Source: a virus
IMG/VR virus record: IMGVR_UViG_3300031645_000001
Coordinates: 1 to 50,673 of that record
Reading direction: 5' to 3' (one strand)
Length of the DNA stretch: 50,673 nucleotides
Shown here in pieces: positions 31,001 to 39,293 of this stretch (its first letter is position 1; each line of letters opens with the position of its first letter). Under the pieces are notes generated by a model. It had not been told where the DNA came from. It saw only the letters and a program-made list of their open reading frames with translations, and searched no databases. The position numbers and the translations under genes are program-made.

Positions 31001-33668
31001 TTTTCAAACTCCATAATAATCTAGGCTTCTCACCAGACTCAGCAGTAATACCTTCTTCCTGACCTAAGTATTTAGCATCATATTGTCTCCCAAGTTTATC
31101 TGCTAATGATTTATAAGGATCATCAGCAGTTACTTCAGGAAATTTTTGTGGTGGATATACTTTACCAACTGGCTCAAGTTCATGTACATCAGTTCGTTCA
31201 ATTTTCGGACGTTCTAAACCTCGTGCCCAAGTTGATGATGTACTTATTCCTTCCTTCCACTGCATATGATGCTCAGTTTGCAAGAAGAAAGCATTACCAT
31301 CTTGGTCTAACTTATTCAAGAACTCATCAGCTGTAGCATTTAACTTTGTTAGCTCATTCCTTGTATGCTCTACATCTATGCTCTCATCCCCTCCATACCA
31401 CCTATTCATATCATTGAGTAGTTTCCTCTCATACTTCTCTGGGTTATCTTTAATCCACTTAAGTTGATAAGGGTCTGTATAGGTAGCTTTGCGTAGCTCT
31501 GTTTCTTCTGGGCTTGTTAAGTAGAAGCTACTATCTGGATCAATGCCCATCTGCTCATCTACATCTGTAATCGGTTCAGGCCCTAATAGAAAATCTTCTA
31601 TCTCCTTGTCTGTTATTTTATCTATAGACTTACCATAGTTTTTCTCAAGCTCATTTATTAATGCTAAGTCTTCTGAAACAGTTTGTTCGATTTTCGGTTG
31701 ATCTTTTTTAGTTCGTCCAATTTCCGTTCGATCTACTTTTCCTTTCTCAGCAGCTTTAATCTTAAATGTATTAGTAACTGGCTTCCTCTCACTATCATAC
31801 CATTGCTCTCCAACCTTAAAATATTCATGCCCTTTCTTACTCTTAAACGTAGCATCTGGTTCCACACCTTCAGGTGCTCTCTCCATGACTGCTCTAACTT
31901 CAGCCGCAGTTCGTTTCTTGATTCTAGAAACCTCTGGAGGAAATGTCTTAGCTCTAGCTACCTGCTCAGCATCCCACATTATTTCTTCGGCTATAGCTAC
32001 ATTATCTCCTAAGGTCTTAACATACTCATTGTAAGTAAGATCAAATTGTTTTTGTTTAGTTTCTACTATACTATCAAGTGCTGCCTTTACATCTTCATCC
32101 ATAGTAGACTCAGCAACTTTCTTAGCTGTGTCTAAGTCAGCTGCTTGCTTACTTAAATTATCTACATCAGCTGCTGCTTTGTTAAAGTCAGCTCTTGGCA
32201 GACCTTTCCATAGAAACACTACATCCATTAAGGTGTCAAATACTACATTTCCAATAGGTCTGTCAGTAAAAGGATTACCTCCTACTTCTATTGCTCTTTG
32301 AGCATTAAGACCTACAAGACCAGTAATTATTCTTGCAGCTTTCTCAAGCCCTTCTTTAGGAAATACCCCTCTTGCTGCACCAAAGATTATACCAGTTAAA
32401 GCACCACTCTTGGTACCTTCCCAGATTTGTCCAGCTGCCTGTGAAAAAGTTACACTCTTAGATGCTTCACCTAACTGTGTCAATCCACCAGCTACACCAA
32501 GTAAGGTAGCATCATGAAGAGCTTCCATTAGTATCCTACCAGCTATATGACCTTCTTGAGTAGCTCTAGGAATAAACTTTGTAAATGGTCTAGTTAACAC
32601 TTTAGCTGTTTGCACAGGACCGAAAAAGAATCCACCTAAAGTTCCAACTGCAGTACCTATACCACCTATAGTGTTAGTAGCTGGAAAGTCAATCTCACCA
32701 GTTGTTTCTTCTCTAATAGCTGAAACTATACCAAACGTTGCAGTGTTAACAAATGCACTAGCTGCCTTCTCAATTAGCTCAGGTGAGTTTCTATATTGGT
32801 CTAACGGTATGCCTTCTCTAGATGCTGAATCCATAACTACAGCTTGAGCCCTTGCTGCATTTGATAACTTAGATTCATTCTCAACTCCAATTATAGATGT
32901 TAGCTTATCTAAGGATTTTTTAATAAAGCTAGTCTTAGTATCTGCTAATAGTTTCTCCTCACTGTCTCTTAGCTCAACACCTTCACCATACAGACCTTCT
33001 CCACTTACTTCACTAACCTTCTTACTCAACCCATACTTAAATCCCATGTGCATAGGGAAGTTAAATCCAGGAGGTGTTTCTTCCTTTGCCCAAGATCCAG
33101 TAACTCCATGAGGTTTTTTAACTTCAGGCTCAGGCTCAGGCTCAGGCTCAGGTTTAGTAACCTTAACCTTAGCTTCATTTATCCTATCTATATAATTAGC
33201 AGTTTCCTCAAACCCTCTAGGACCAACCTTCTTAAGGTTTCCAGGTCCCATGTTATAAGCTGCCTTAGCCATATCCCAATCTTTATATTTATCATAGTGC
33301 TTTTTATAAAGACCAGCTCCATAGTCTATAGCCTTCTCAGTATCAAGTGGGCTTGCATCTGGATGATATCTAGGAACTATCTGCATGAGTCCAACGGCTC
33401 CAGCTTTAGACATAGCTGCAGGATTAAAGCTGCTTTCATGCAGAATGACATTAGGTAGTAGTCCCTTAGGCAACTTATGTTTAGCCTCAGCAGCTTCTAT
33501 AGACTTTCTATAAGGTGCTGCATTTGGATAAGCATCCCAGTCGAAGTTGTAAGCTTCCACATCTGGAGTAGTAGCTGTAGGTTTAGGCTTAGGTGAGGGT
33601 CCAGATATGAAATCATCTAAGTTAGTCTTAGTCTTAGCTTCACCACTTATAAAATCACTTAGAGCCAT
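28035..33668 (-). CDS. Giant internal virion protein with N-terminal lytic transglycosylase (T7 gp16-like)
   Basis: 1877 residues, last gene of the late unit. Residues about 50-165 are an SLT transglycosylase domain with catalytic Glu78 in HESSFNPAA, then GLMQI and AAYNMGPGN. DFISG occurs twice in the first 23 residues. A hydrophobic Gly/Ala-rich stretch lies near 315-400, long charged helices follow, and the region about 1350-1600 (VFGPFISASYNAGRTFGR) resembles large polyvalent phage proteins. Expected to be ejected with the DNA, digest peptidoglycan and help form the trans-envelope channel. Three palindrome copies lie inside the gene, encoding KIEQT-like peptides near residues 645-663 and 818-826. 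Confidence 0.88.
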   Translation of the reverse strand: MALSDFISGEAKTKTNLDDFISGPSPKPKPTATTPDVEAYNFDWDAYPNAAPYRKSIEAAEAKHKLPKGLLPNVILHESSFNPAAMSKAGAVGLMQIVPRYHPDASPLDTEKAIDYGAGLYKKHYDKYKDWDMAKAAYNMGPGNLKKVGPRGFEETANYIDRINEAKVKVTKPEPEPEPEPEVKKPHGVTGSWAKEETPPGFNFPMHMGFKYGLSKKVSEVSGEGLYGEGVELRDSEEKLLADTKTSFIKKSLDKLTSIIGVENESKLSNAARAQAVVMDSASREGIPLDQYRNSPELIEKAASAFVNTATFGIVSAIREETTGEIDFPATNTIGGIGTAVGTLGGFFFGPVQTAKVLTRPFTKFIPRATQEGHIAGRILMEALHDATLLGVAGGLTQLGEASKSVTFSQAAGQIWEGTKSGALTGIIFGAARGVFPKEGLEKAARIITGLVGLNAQRAIEVGGNPFTDRPIGNVVFDTLMDVVFLWKGLPRADFNKAAADVDNLSKQAADLDTAKKVAESTMDEDVKAALDSIVETKQKQFDLTYNEYVKTLGDNVAIAEEIMWDAEQVARAKTFPPEVSRIKKRTAAEVRAVMERAPEGVEPDATFKSKKGHEYFKVGEQWYDSERKPVTNTFKIKAAEKGKVDRTEIGRTKKDQPKIEQTVSEDLALINELEKNYGKSIDKITDKEIEDFLLGPEPITDVDEQMGIDPDSSFYLTSPEETELRKATYTDPYQLKWIKDNPEKYERKLLNDMNRWYGGDESIDVEHTRNELTKLNATADEFLNKLDQDGNAFFLQTEHHMQWKEGISTSSTWARGLERPKIERTDVHELEPVGKVYPPQKFPEVTADDPYKSLADKLGRQYDAKYLGQEEGITAESGEKPRLLWSLKSDNRVFRTNGLNITELRIKTDMLKGKKGPDGEGFTAYSGLDPKEVIKLYKTIKDKIKSKGIGSTSPKERAVYKAGEWYESFEDARNAKRFKLKRFLDRSGLHTGRAIHEKKFQLRSQLIKEYGKDGYRMLQYIDAGDAADGRADRMFYEMRKEAYKGVPKNLTTQIDAVDLIKRLKDIYGYKTAKEFKGPKGMNAEQTAAVDKLVNLYMGMTVEERAIAEKASAVMSDHVRLWVDDMVRVGLKSEEEGKLLKSHDYRKIRSFNIEKMFDQKYKIRVGDKLVRQSDSGIDPLGKNAISMIETDSRILYKETADRIYRRVSNQETKLEWKDFDEKYPDNPLVIFQQNDKAASRPVRKIPKGWVRDFWYDNGKKQTMYYHPDVALQLLSTGGHMSYPLTRVLTTVLGVNLTRALAVGTSAMWATTRGITMDLGHTFFSARSFDSDTGKYKRTFSRFSPKYVGQIGKDMGNTFYDVMSRGKKTGVYEKNGGVMPFLAMRESHFMGRGIKPPNAWNKALDGLSFWGQSMERWNRVAVMERSLKQQAEAAGITLEEAYKNRDMTMEATNVAVERLPYRQGGWLVKEIDKVFGPFISASYNAGRTFGRGAKENPVDFWARVANIAIPTVGMTTAMALFATEANRDIPEWKHINGPTFTLFPDSLNFIDEEGNKRWITFTVPSDPIAATFYNIFRGLTNKMLYETGMSDIEPDYQSIVDSITRSLPTDTPLSPTLAAYFAYFHNLDTWKNRSVVDEAFDWPKSGEEGQRDPKLGQLAKDVGKATGLSAPRLKAAGRNLGLQSNEYTWAIGKIYDLATSDLDPRLKKQHWAMTIAQTPGLRNLMGVTVPRAYRQSDRSGMLQDESFNNMLRREEFNAIAEGYYWKGVGNEADVDKFIDKFEEKHIIASLERKKKFVEDTAHLPHRSSWSSLFHTTPEFKAKDFYKIWKAESSPAERSALNEELDRLLDAGYVGKESEDRFFDVLNDLRYNPQSQGLD
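31191..31215 (-). repeat. 25-bp palindromic element, copy 15 (inside ejection protein)
   Basis: Plus-strand arms AGTTCGTTCAA and TCGGACGTTCT. The sense strand encodes ERPKIERT. Confidence 0.8.
31680..31704 (-). repeat. 25-bp palindromic element, copy 16 (inside ejection protein)
   Basis: Plus-strand arms AGTTTGTTCGA and TCGGTTGATCT. Encodes DQPKIEQT; only 5 bases from copy 17. Confidence 0.85.
31710..31734 (-). repeat. 25-bp palindromic element, copy 17 (inside ejection protein)
   Basis: Plus-strand arms AGTTCGTCCAA and CCGTTCGATCT. Encodes DRTEIGRT; forms a tandem pair with copy 16 at a 30-base period, so the frame is preserved. Confidence 0.8.
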
Positions 33669-34842
33669 AAGGATCCCTCCTAATTAATTTACCATCTAGA
33701 AACCAACCTTCATCAACTCTATACTCAACTCCATCACCAAACTGTTGTCTAAGTTGTGCGTCCATCTTTTGACGTACAGCAGCTTGTCTTAATATAGACT
33801 TAGCTTTAGCATAAGGAACATTCTGCTGTTTAGCAACTCGTTGAGCATCTTCACCAGTGTAGTATTTTCTAGAGTTTTTGTCTACTTGAGATTCAATATC
33901 AGCAACTACTTTAGGCCCTTGAAGATAAGCTTGACTTTCAGCTGATTTCCTTTCAAGTGTTCTTTCACCTATGTTAATATTAGTAGCTGATGCAGTAGCA
34001 AGATCTTTAGCAGCTCCCATTAATTCAGGATCTTCCATAGCTGAGCGTAGAAACTTTTCTTTCTCAGTAGGGTCAAGTATATCAAAATTATGCCTGCTTA
34101 ACTCATCAGATCCAAGTTTCTTAGCTTCATGTACATAACTTGCATATTCCTTCTCACTCTGTGGCAGTGCTTTCCACTGACGAAGCGATAAAGTTCCAGC
34201 TTCAGGGTGAGGTATTGGAAAGTTTTTATCAAGTGGTTCACCTTTAAGAATTTCACCAGTTCTAGCACCTGACTCTTTAATCAATGCACTTTTATACATA
34301 GTATCAACTAAGTCACTAACCCTCTTATCTTTCAGCCCCTCGATACTTACAGCGCCTGATAAAGCATTGGAAATATCTGTCGGTGAGAGGCCAGCCACAT
34401 CGTGAGCTGTGATACGTGACTGGCTATCGGAAGGGTTTAATTGATTACCTATAGATGCATTACCTTCAGGTGTAGTAGGTGCAGTACCTGTATTAAGTTC
34501 ATTACCTAATGAATACTTACTTGAGTCAAGAATTTGGTCTGAACCAGGTGCTCCCATCAATGTCTCATTATCAAATGAGAGATTTGACTCACCACCTAGC
34601 AATCCACTAAATGTCTCATTATCAAATGAGAGAGTAGTACCTTTAGCATCTGACTTCATGGTACCACCTTTCATCTTACCACTTATGATGTCTCTAAAAA
34701 TCTGAATCATATTACCTTGGCTTTGCCCAGCTATGTTTTGCTGAGTTATTGCATCAAGTGCACCAGCAGTACTCTCACCTTGCTGCATTGCAGAGCCTGC
34801 ACCTGATAGATATTGCATTAGTAAATTTGTCTGAATAGGCAT
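33655..34842 (-). CDS. Internal virion protein (T7 gp15-position)
   Basis: 395 residues, not matched to a named family, but its place between the Gly/Ala-rich gp14-like protein and the gp16-like transglycosylase protein, and the 14-base overlap with the latter, support an ejection-complex component. N-terminus Gln/Gly-rich. A duplicated segment LSFDNET occurs twice 17 residues apart; at DNA level both copies form a perfect small palindrome (34563-34580 and 34614-34631). The C-terminal third is helical and basic with SILRQAAVRQKMDAQLRQQFG. Confidence 0.7.
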   Translation of the reverse strand: MPIQTNLLMQYLSGAGSAMQQGESTAGALDAITQQNIAGQSQGNMIQIFRDIISGKMKGGTMKSDAKGTTLSFDNETFSGLLGGESNLSFDNETLMGAPGSDQILDSSKYSLGNELNTGTAPTTPEGNASIGNQLNPSDSQSRITAHDVAGLSPTDISNALSGAVSIEGLKDKRVSDLVDTMYKSALIKESGARTGEILKGEPLDKNFPIPHPEAGTLSLRQWKALPQSEKEYASYVHEAKKLGSDELSRHNFDILDPTEKEKFLRSAMEDPELMGAAKDLATASATNINIGERTLERKSAESQAYLQGPKVVADIESQVDKNSRKYYTGEDAQRVAKQQNVPYAKAKSILRQAAVRQKMDAQLRQQFGDGVEYRVDEGWFLDGKLIRRDPYGSK

Positions 34843-34857
34843 TTTGTTACCTCCAAA

Positions 34858-34882
34858 ATATCGTTCGATAATCGAACAAACT
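34858..34882 (-). repeat. 25-bp palindromic element, copy 18
   Basis: Plus-strand arms ATATCGTTCGA and TCGAACAAACT. Overlaps the stop codon of the gp14-like gene and ends 15 bases before the next start codon; the ribosome site (GGAGGT) is between. Confidence 0.85.
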
Positions 34883-35768
34883 AAAAGAAAGAAGCTGCTA
34901 ATCCTAGCACTCCACCTATAACAGCTCCAGCAGGATTACCTCCACTTACCATATAACCAGCTGATGCACCAGACATAGCACCTCCAAGTGCCTTTGAAGC
35001 TTGACTAGGTTCATTTTGAGATGTAGTAGCTGCAGATCCTGCCCCTGCCATAGCACTAATTATACCTCTAACATTTTCAAATAAGTTAATATCCCACATA
35101 GCGTCTTTAGCTCTATATTCAAGATTTGCTCTATCAAGATCTAACCTACTTGCATAGTATAACTGATACATGTCAGAATAGACCTTAATAACACTGGTGT
35201 TCCACTCTAAATGTTTAGCAAACTGTTCATTAGATATACTAAGTGCGTGAAGTCTAATTTGTGAAGCAAACTTATTAATAGACTTAACATAAGCATCTTG
35301 AATAATAGCCTTTCCCATTACAAAAGTCGTTGATTGCACTGAGTTAATATCTCTCATACCAGCTAGAAACTTAGGCAAAACAACTGTGTCTATATCATCT
35401 TGTAACAGTGCAGCCTGTGCAGATATAGCATTTTGGATCTCAGCTCCATCAATTACATCTGTATATATCTGACCCCATAAAGCATGGAGATCCAGTCCAG
35501 CCATGAACTTACCAAACATATCCCAGAGAGATGGAAAGTCAACTAACCCATAATCAACTCCAAATAACTCTGATGGTATATCTACTGAAGCATAGTCTCC
35601 ATAAGGCGATAGTCCAAGAGTAGCATTGAAGATGTCTGTAAAACTTGATGTAGGTTCATCGGCTTCTTCATGATTTAAGTACTGTTCATGCATTGTCTCT
35701 AAGTAAGGAGCATAACGTACAGTAGTTTCTGTATCACCACCTCCACTACTTCCACCACCACTACTCAT
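34881..35768 (-). CDS. Internal virion protein (T7 gp14-like)
   Basis: 295 residues. Low-complexity start (SSGGGSSGGGD), helical centre (residues 100-225), and a C-terminal Gly/Ala glycine-zipper segment (GGAMSGASAGYMV, GAVIGGVLGLAASFF) typical of small ejection proteins that insert in the outer membrane. Gene order relative to the gp16-like protein matches T7 gene 14. GGAGGTAAT upstream of the ATG. Confidence 0.7.
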   Translation of the reverse strand: MSSGGGSSGGGDTETTVRYAPYLETMHEQYLNHEEADEPTSSFTDIFNATLGLSPYGDYASVDIPSELFGVDYGLVDFPSLWDMFGKFMAGLDLHALWGQIYTDVIDGAEIQNAISAQAALLQDDIDTVVLPKFLAGMRDINSVQSTTFVMGKAIIQDAYVKSINKFASQIRLHALSISNEQFAKHLEWNTSVIKVYSDMYQLYYASRLDLDRANLEYRAKDAMWDINLFENVRGIISAMAGAGSAATTSQNEPSQASKALGGAMSGASAGYMVSGGNPAGAVIGGVLGLAASFF

Positions 35769-35777
35769 AATTACCTC

Positions 35778-36224
35778 CTAATCAAACATCCTTCTACAGG
35801 ATGATTTGTAAGTTTCAAATCCATGGGAATCTAAAAGCTGTTTTACTCTTTTACTAGAATAGTCAGCTATTATCCCATTGCAGTTATTAGCTTTAGCATA
35901 AATTTTGAAGTTTTTATAAACCTCATCCATTGAAGCTATTGAAACCATCCTAAAACCATATAGTGAATCAATATTTAAGACTCTATCTCCATAGTATTTC
36001 TCATCAATTATTTTAGTTGTAAAGATAAAGTTTATTCTCTTTTTATCTTCCTTATCTAACTTATAACCTATCCAAGCTTGATATAGACCTGATAGTATAT
36101 TTTCTAAATACTTTATACCAAAGTCTTGTTGAAACTTCTTTGGTATCTTATAAGCCTGTATTACACAATGTCTAATCATCTCCCAGAATAATGGCACTTG
36201 ATCCGGCTGAAGTTTAATAAACAT
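35778..36224 (-). CDS. GNAT-like protein in T7 gp13 position
   Basis: 148 residues. The C-terminal part AKANNCNGIIADYSSKRVKQLLDSHGFE fits the end of an acetyltransferase (GNAT) fold, as seen in several podovirus proteins at this position. A-motif residues for acetyl-CoA binding are not obvious, so a structural or assembly role is possible. Overlaps the preceding gene by 11 bases. Confidence 0.6.
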   Translation of the reverse strand: MFIKLQPDQVPLFWEMIRHCVIQAYKIPKKFQQDFGIKYLENILSGLYQAWIGYKLDKEDKKRINFIFTTKIIDEKYYGDRVLNIDSLYGFRMVSIASMDEVYKNFKIYAKANNCNGIIADYSSKRVKQLLDSHGFETYKSSCRRMFD

Positions 36225-37392
36225 CTATCTCTCCTTTTGGGTCTCTTGTAAATCGTTGGTCTATAAATTTAAACTGGATACTCATATAGGAAAGATCAAA
36301 AGTTCCATATATTAAACCTTTTAACCTAATCCTAAATTCAACTCCAGCTGTTCTTATATGTGCTACTCCTTCATCATTTAAAGGTGTCCAAGGAGTTGTT
36401 TTGAATTCTTCCTTCTTTTTATATCTGTAATCTATTGCAGCTTGCAGTGGGATATTAGAGATAGCATCAAACTGAATTGATTCAATAGATTTCAAACCTC
36501 TACGTTTAAGATCTAATGTATCAATTACTACTTCAACTGGATTAGCTTCTAATGTCTCAGGTGATACGCCAGTAAGATTTTCCTTAATACGATAGAGACC
36601 AGTTAAGTTAGCATACCCACCTGTTAGCGTTCCTTCATTAAAGATATACCCAGCTACTTCATCACTGATGTGAAGTCTGTCTTCATCAGCATCCCAAGTT
36701 AAGACAGGGTTAGTTAAAGGTAATAAGAATTCTTCATAACCTAGTTTGTTAAGTCCTTCAGATGTTAACTTATAAAGGCAACCTAGGGTGTCTATAAAGA
36801 AATGAGTAAATTGATCTCCACCAACAGCTGTCTTATTCTTAATACCTACCTTTGATAAATCTTTGAATCCAAAAGTTGGTGCAGGTGCTGAAACTGGAAA
36901 GGCTAAGGTTATTCCAGTGCTGCCATAAATTACTACATTCTTATCTAATTGCCTAACTTGATAAACATATCCAGTCCAAGACATAGGTCTACGACCTGCA
37001 TCATTTGTCAAGTCAAGTTCCATACTTACATTACCTATCTTACTCCAAGCTACCCAATTCTTTTTATTACTGTTAGCTACAGCCCAACCAGATAATGAAA
37101 CTTCAATTGTCATAGTTGAATTAACTATAGTAGTTGATATAGGAAACTCACCTGAAATAGATACACTAATAGATAATTCTAGATCATCCATTATATAGGT
37201 CCCATTTAAAGGATCACCTTCAAGTGAGATTTCTATAATAGGGACACCAAAGTAGTTATTAGCTGCGCAATCAAAGGTAAGGTCAGCATCAAAGTTATGA
37301 GGAGATGGAGTAGTAGGAGCAGGTGTAGTAAGTGTAGTTGTAGGAACTAGCGTTGTAGGTGGAACTGTTGTTGGAACAACTGTAGTTGCCAT
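36214..37392 (-). CDS. Tail nozzle/tube-like protein with N-terminal PTT tract
   Basis: 392 residues. Residues 3-30 are a mucin-like tract (VVPTTVPPTTLVPTTTL, PAPTTPSP). The rest is beta-rich; FTHFFIDTLGCLYKLTSEGLNKLGYEEF, LTWDADEDRLHISDE and GYIFNE are propeller-like repeats as in T7 gp12-type nozzle proteins. At under half the normal nozzle length it may be the C-terminal portion of a split nozzle, with 39294-39791 providing the N-terminal portion. It ends with FIDQRFTRDPKGEIDVY. Confidence 0.6.
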   Translation of the reverse strand: MATTVVPTTVPPTTLVPTTTLTTPAPTTPSPHNFDADLTFDCAANNYFGVPIIEISLEGDPLNGTYIMDDLELSISVSISGEFPISTTIVNSTMTIEVSLSGWAVANSNKKNWVAWSKIGNVSMELDLTNDAGRRPMSWTGYVYQVRQLDKNVVIYGSTGITLAFPVSAPAPTFGFKDLSKVGIKNKTAVGGDQFTHFFIDTLGCLYKLTSEGLNKLGYEEFLLPLTNPVLTWDADEDRLHISDEVAGYIFNEGTLTGGYANLTGLYRIKENLTGVSPETLEANPVEVVIDTLDLKRRGLKSIESIQFDAISNIPLQAAIDYRYKKKEEFKTTPWTPLNDEGVAHIRTAGVEFRIRLKGLIYGTFDLSYMSIQFKFIDQRFTRDPKGEIDVY

Positions 37393-37403
37393 CTAATCCT
37401 CCA

Positions 37404-37832
37404 CTATACTCCAGCTATTGCTAATGCTATATTTGCTACTGTATAAGTTCCACCATTGTAAGTTGTCATAGTACCGCCGAAATCTATGAAACCTACAACT
37501 GGATCATTAGCGATACTAGCAGCTATAATAACAGCACCACAAGCTTGGAGGTTTCCACCAGCTATAGGCCAAGCTGCATTATTCCAAGTTACAATTAATG
37601 CGTTTAGCAAGTCACTTCTTGTAGTAGCTACACCAGCAAGAGGTGTTCCTCCAATAGTATAGCCATAAGCTGTAGGTAGTTCATTAGCTGACAGATCCAA
37701 ATACTCATCATGATTTACTCTATTGAAGGTAAAGCCTGGCGCCATTAAGATAATATTAAAAGTAACAGCATCAAAGTCTACATCAGCACCAGAGATTAAC
37801 TCAAGTATGTTGTTAGATACTAAGGAAGCCAT
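37404..37832 (-). CDS. Small beta-rich virion protein
   Basis: 142 residues. FNIILMAPGFTFNR, DEYLDLSANELPTAYGYTIGG, WPIAGGNLQACGAVI follow a recurrent phage structural family (strand-rich with a Y-x-L-x-x-x-E-L-x-x-x-GY core). The protein at 38650-39054 is built on the same plan, suggesting two paralogues. Probably a head or tail decoration protein. Confidence 0.65.
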   Translation of the reverse strand: MASLVSNNILELISGADVDFDAVTFNIILMAPGFTFNRVNHDEYLDLSANELPTAYGYTIGGTPLAGVATTRSDLLNALIVTWNNAAWPIAGGNLQACGAVIIAASIANDPVVGFIDFGGTMTTYNGGTYTVANIALAIAGV

Positions 37833-37856
37833 TTTAATTCCTTTCAGTTTAAATTA

Positions 37857-37881
37857 AGTTTGTTCGAAAATCGGTTGATCT
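37857..37881 (-). repeat. 25-bp palindromic element, copy 19
   Basis: Plus-strand arms AGTTTGTTCGA and TCGGTTGATCT. Overlaps the stop codon of the 38647-37880 gene. Confidence 0.85.
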
Positions 37882-38647
37882 AAAAATCCATTGGCCAGAT
37901 TTGAGGCTCTAAAGTATAAGGTACAAGTTCTTTATCAACATGTAGTGGTTTAACATAGTTATAACGAGTTAATTTGTTAACATATGTATCAATAGGGCCA
38001 GGAGCTATATCTCCGCCAGTACCAACAGAGAAAAAATCAAAGTCTGTTCCATCATCATCTATTCTTGGAGTATGCTGTCCTGGACCTATCCAGCCTCCAC
38101 CACCTATATCACCATCTACAATATCTATATCCCAAGCAACTGGTTCAGAAGATCCATCACTCCAAGCTTTTAATTTTAAACTGTTGCCTATAACTCTAAA
38201 TCTCATCCAAATCCAAGTATTCTCTATAAAACCAAAGAATGTACTACTAAGCACAGCTTGAGCTCCACCAGAAAGTTCTTTAGATATTCTTATTCTATTA
38301 TTGCGATTATCTGCAGTGCAACAATAGTATTCATAATTTGCTCCTAATGCTCCTGAAGCCCTAACAAACATCTCACAAGTTTCTTCATCAAAACCATTTT
38401 TAGTTCTCATCTTTCCTAAAACTTCTACATCAGCTGGTGTACCTACATCATCCCAAGAGATAAGATAAGACCTAGGATTAAATCCATTATAACATTGAAG
38501 GAAAAGTAACTGTCCACCCAAATCTCCACCAACTTGTATAAACCCTTGATGAGATCCAGCCCAAAGCCTTTCAGTCCAGTTTAATCCAGATGCTTGAGGA
38601 AAGACACAAACTGCACAATCTGTAAAATATGTTCTAAAAGTAGCCAT
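37880..38647 (-). CDS. Virion protein with ConA-like (jelly-roll) domain
   Basis: 255 residues. ISWDDVGTPADVEVLGKMR, WIWMRFRVIGNSLKLKAWSDG and EPVAWDIDIVDGDIGGGGW match a domain in the large fibre protein (49109-50673) almost word for word, so the two share a concanavalin-like carbohydrate-binding fold. C-terminus (YNYVKPLHVDKELVPYTLE) differs. Likely a head or tail adhesin. Confidence 0.7.
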   Translation of the reverse strand: MATFRTYFTDCAVCVFPQASGLNWTERLWAGSHQGFIQVGGDLGGQLLFLQCYNGFNPRSYLISWDDVGTPADVEVLGKMRTKNGFDEETCEMFVRASGALGANYEYYCCTADNRNNRIRISKELSGGAQAVLSSTFFGFIENTWIWMRFRVIGNSLKLKAWSDGSSEPVAWDIDIVDGDIGGGGWIGPGQHTPRIDDDGTDFDFFSVGTGGDIAPGPIDTYVNKLTRYNYVKPLHVDKELVPYTLEPQIWPMDF

Positions 38648-38649
38648 AA

Positions 38650-39054
38650 TTAAATATCGAAAATCCCTGTTGGATCAAAGTTTATAAGATAATTACCACC
38701 ATCTGGAAAGTTAGTAAATTCCCAATAGCATAGTAGACAATCTAGTGTAGTATCTATTAATATAGCATGTGATACAGCAGCTACACCAAGATTTATCCAA
38801 GTAATATCAGATGCTTTAAAGGTAGTATATACAGCACGAGTAAGACTTTTGCCAGTTAAAGTTTCTCCACCTGCTCCATAACCTAGCCCGACTACTTCAA
38901 ATCCTGAAACGTCAGAGTAGTCTACATGAGCATCAACATCAGGAGTATAGCCAACTACTAACATTAGTTTAATAATGTTATTTAGAAGGTCTATATTTCC
39001 TTGAGGAAGTTGGTATGAAAATTCGTTATAAAAGTAACCATCTCCATGAGCCAT
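38650..39054 (-). CDS. Small beta-rich virion protein
   Basis: 134 residues. IIKLMLVVGYTPDVDAHVDYSD then VVGLGYGAGGETLTGKSL and SHAILIDTT...LLCYWEFTNF parallel the 37404-37832 protein, so probably a paralogue with a decoration role. Located in the cluster of small structural genes between adaptor and nozzle genes. Confidence 0.65.
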   Translation of the reverse strand: MAHGDGYFYNEFSYQLPQGNIDLLNNIIKLMLVVGYTPDVDAHVDYSDVSGFEVVGLGYGAGGETLTGKSLTRAVYTTFKASDITWINLGVAAVSHAILIDTTLDCLLCYWEFTNFPDGGNYLINFDPTGIFDI

Positions 39055-39085
39055 AGTTTTGTCCTTATTGATTAAGTTGCTTTAT

Positions 39086-39292
39086 CTAATCTAGTTCTAT
39101 TAATTCTACCGACTTATGCCAATGCCCACAAGGGAAATGCTCAGAAGGATTAAGAGGAAGATTTCTATGTAAGCAAAACCTTCTAGCAAGTATCTCAGAT
39201 GACCATCTTTTATTATTCAAATAGCCATATTTATTCATCTGATCAACAAAATCCCATGGTCCTGCATCTTTATGATCTTCAATCCAACTCAT
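39086..39292 (-). CDS. Small hypothetical protein
   Basis: 68 residues, not recognised (HKDAGPWDFVDQMNKYGYL, PLNPSEHFPCGHWH); Cys/His/Trp-rich end might bind metal. One base separates it from the upstream gene. Probably virion-associated or assembly factor. Confidence 0.6.
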   Translation of the reverse strand: MSWIEDHKDAGPWDFVDQMNKYGYLNNKRWSSEILARRFCLHRNLPLNPSEHFPCGHWHKSVELIELD

Positions 39293-39293
39293 C

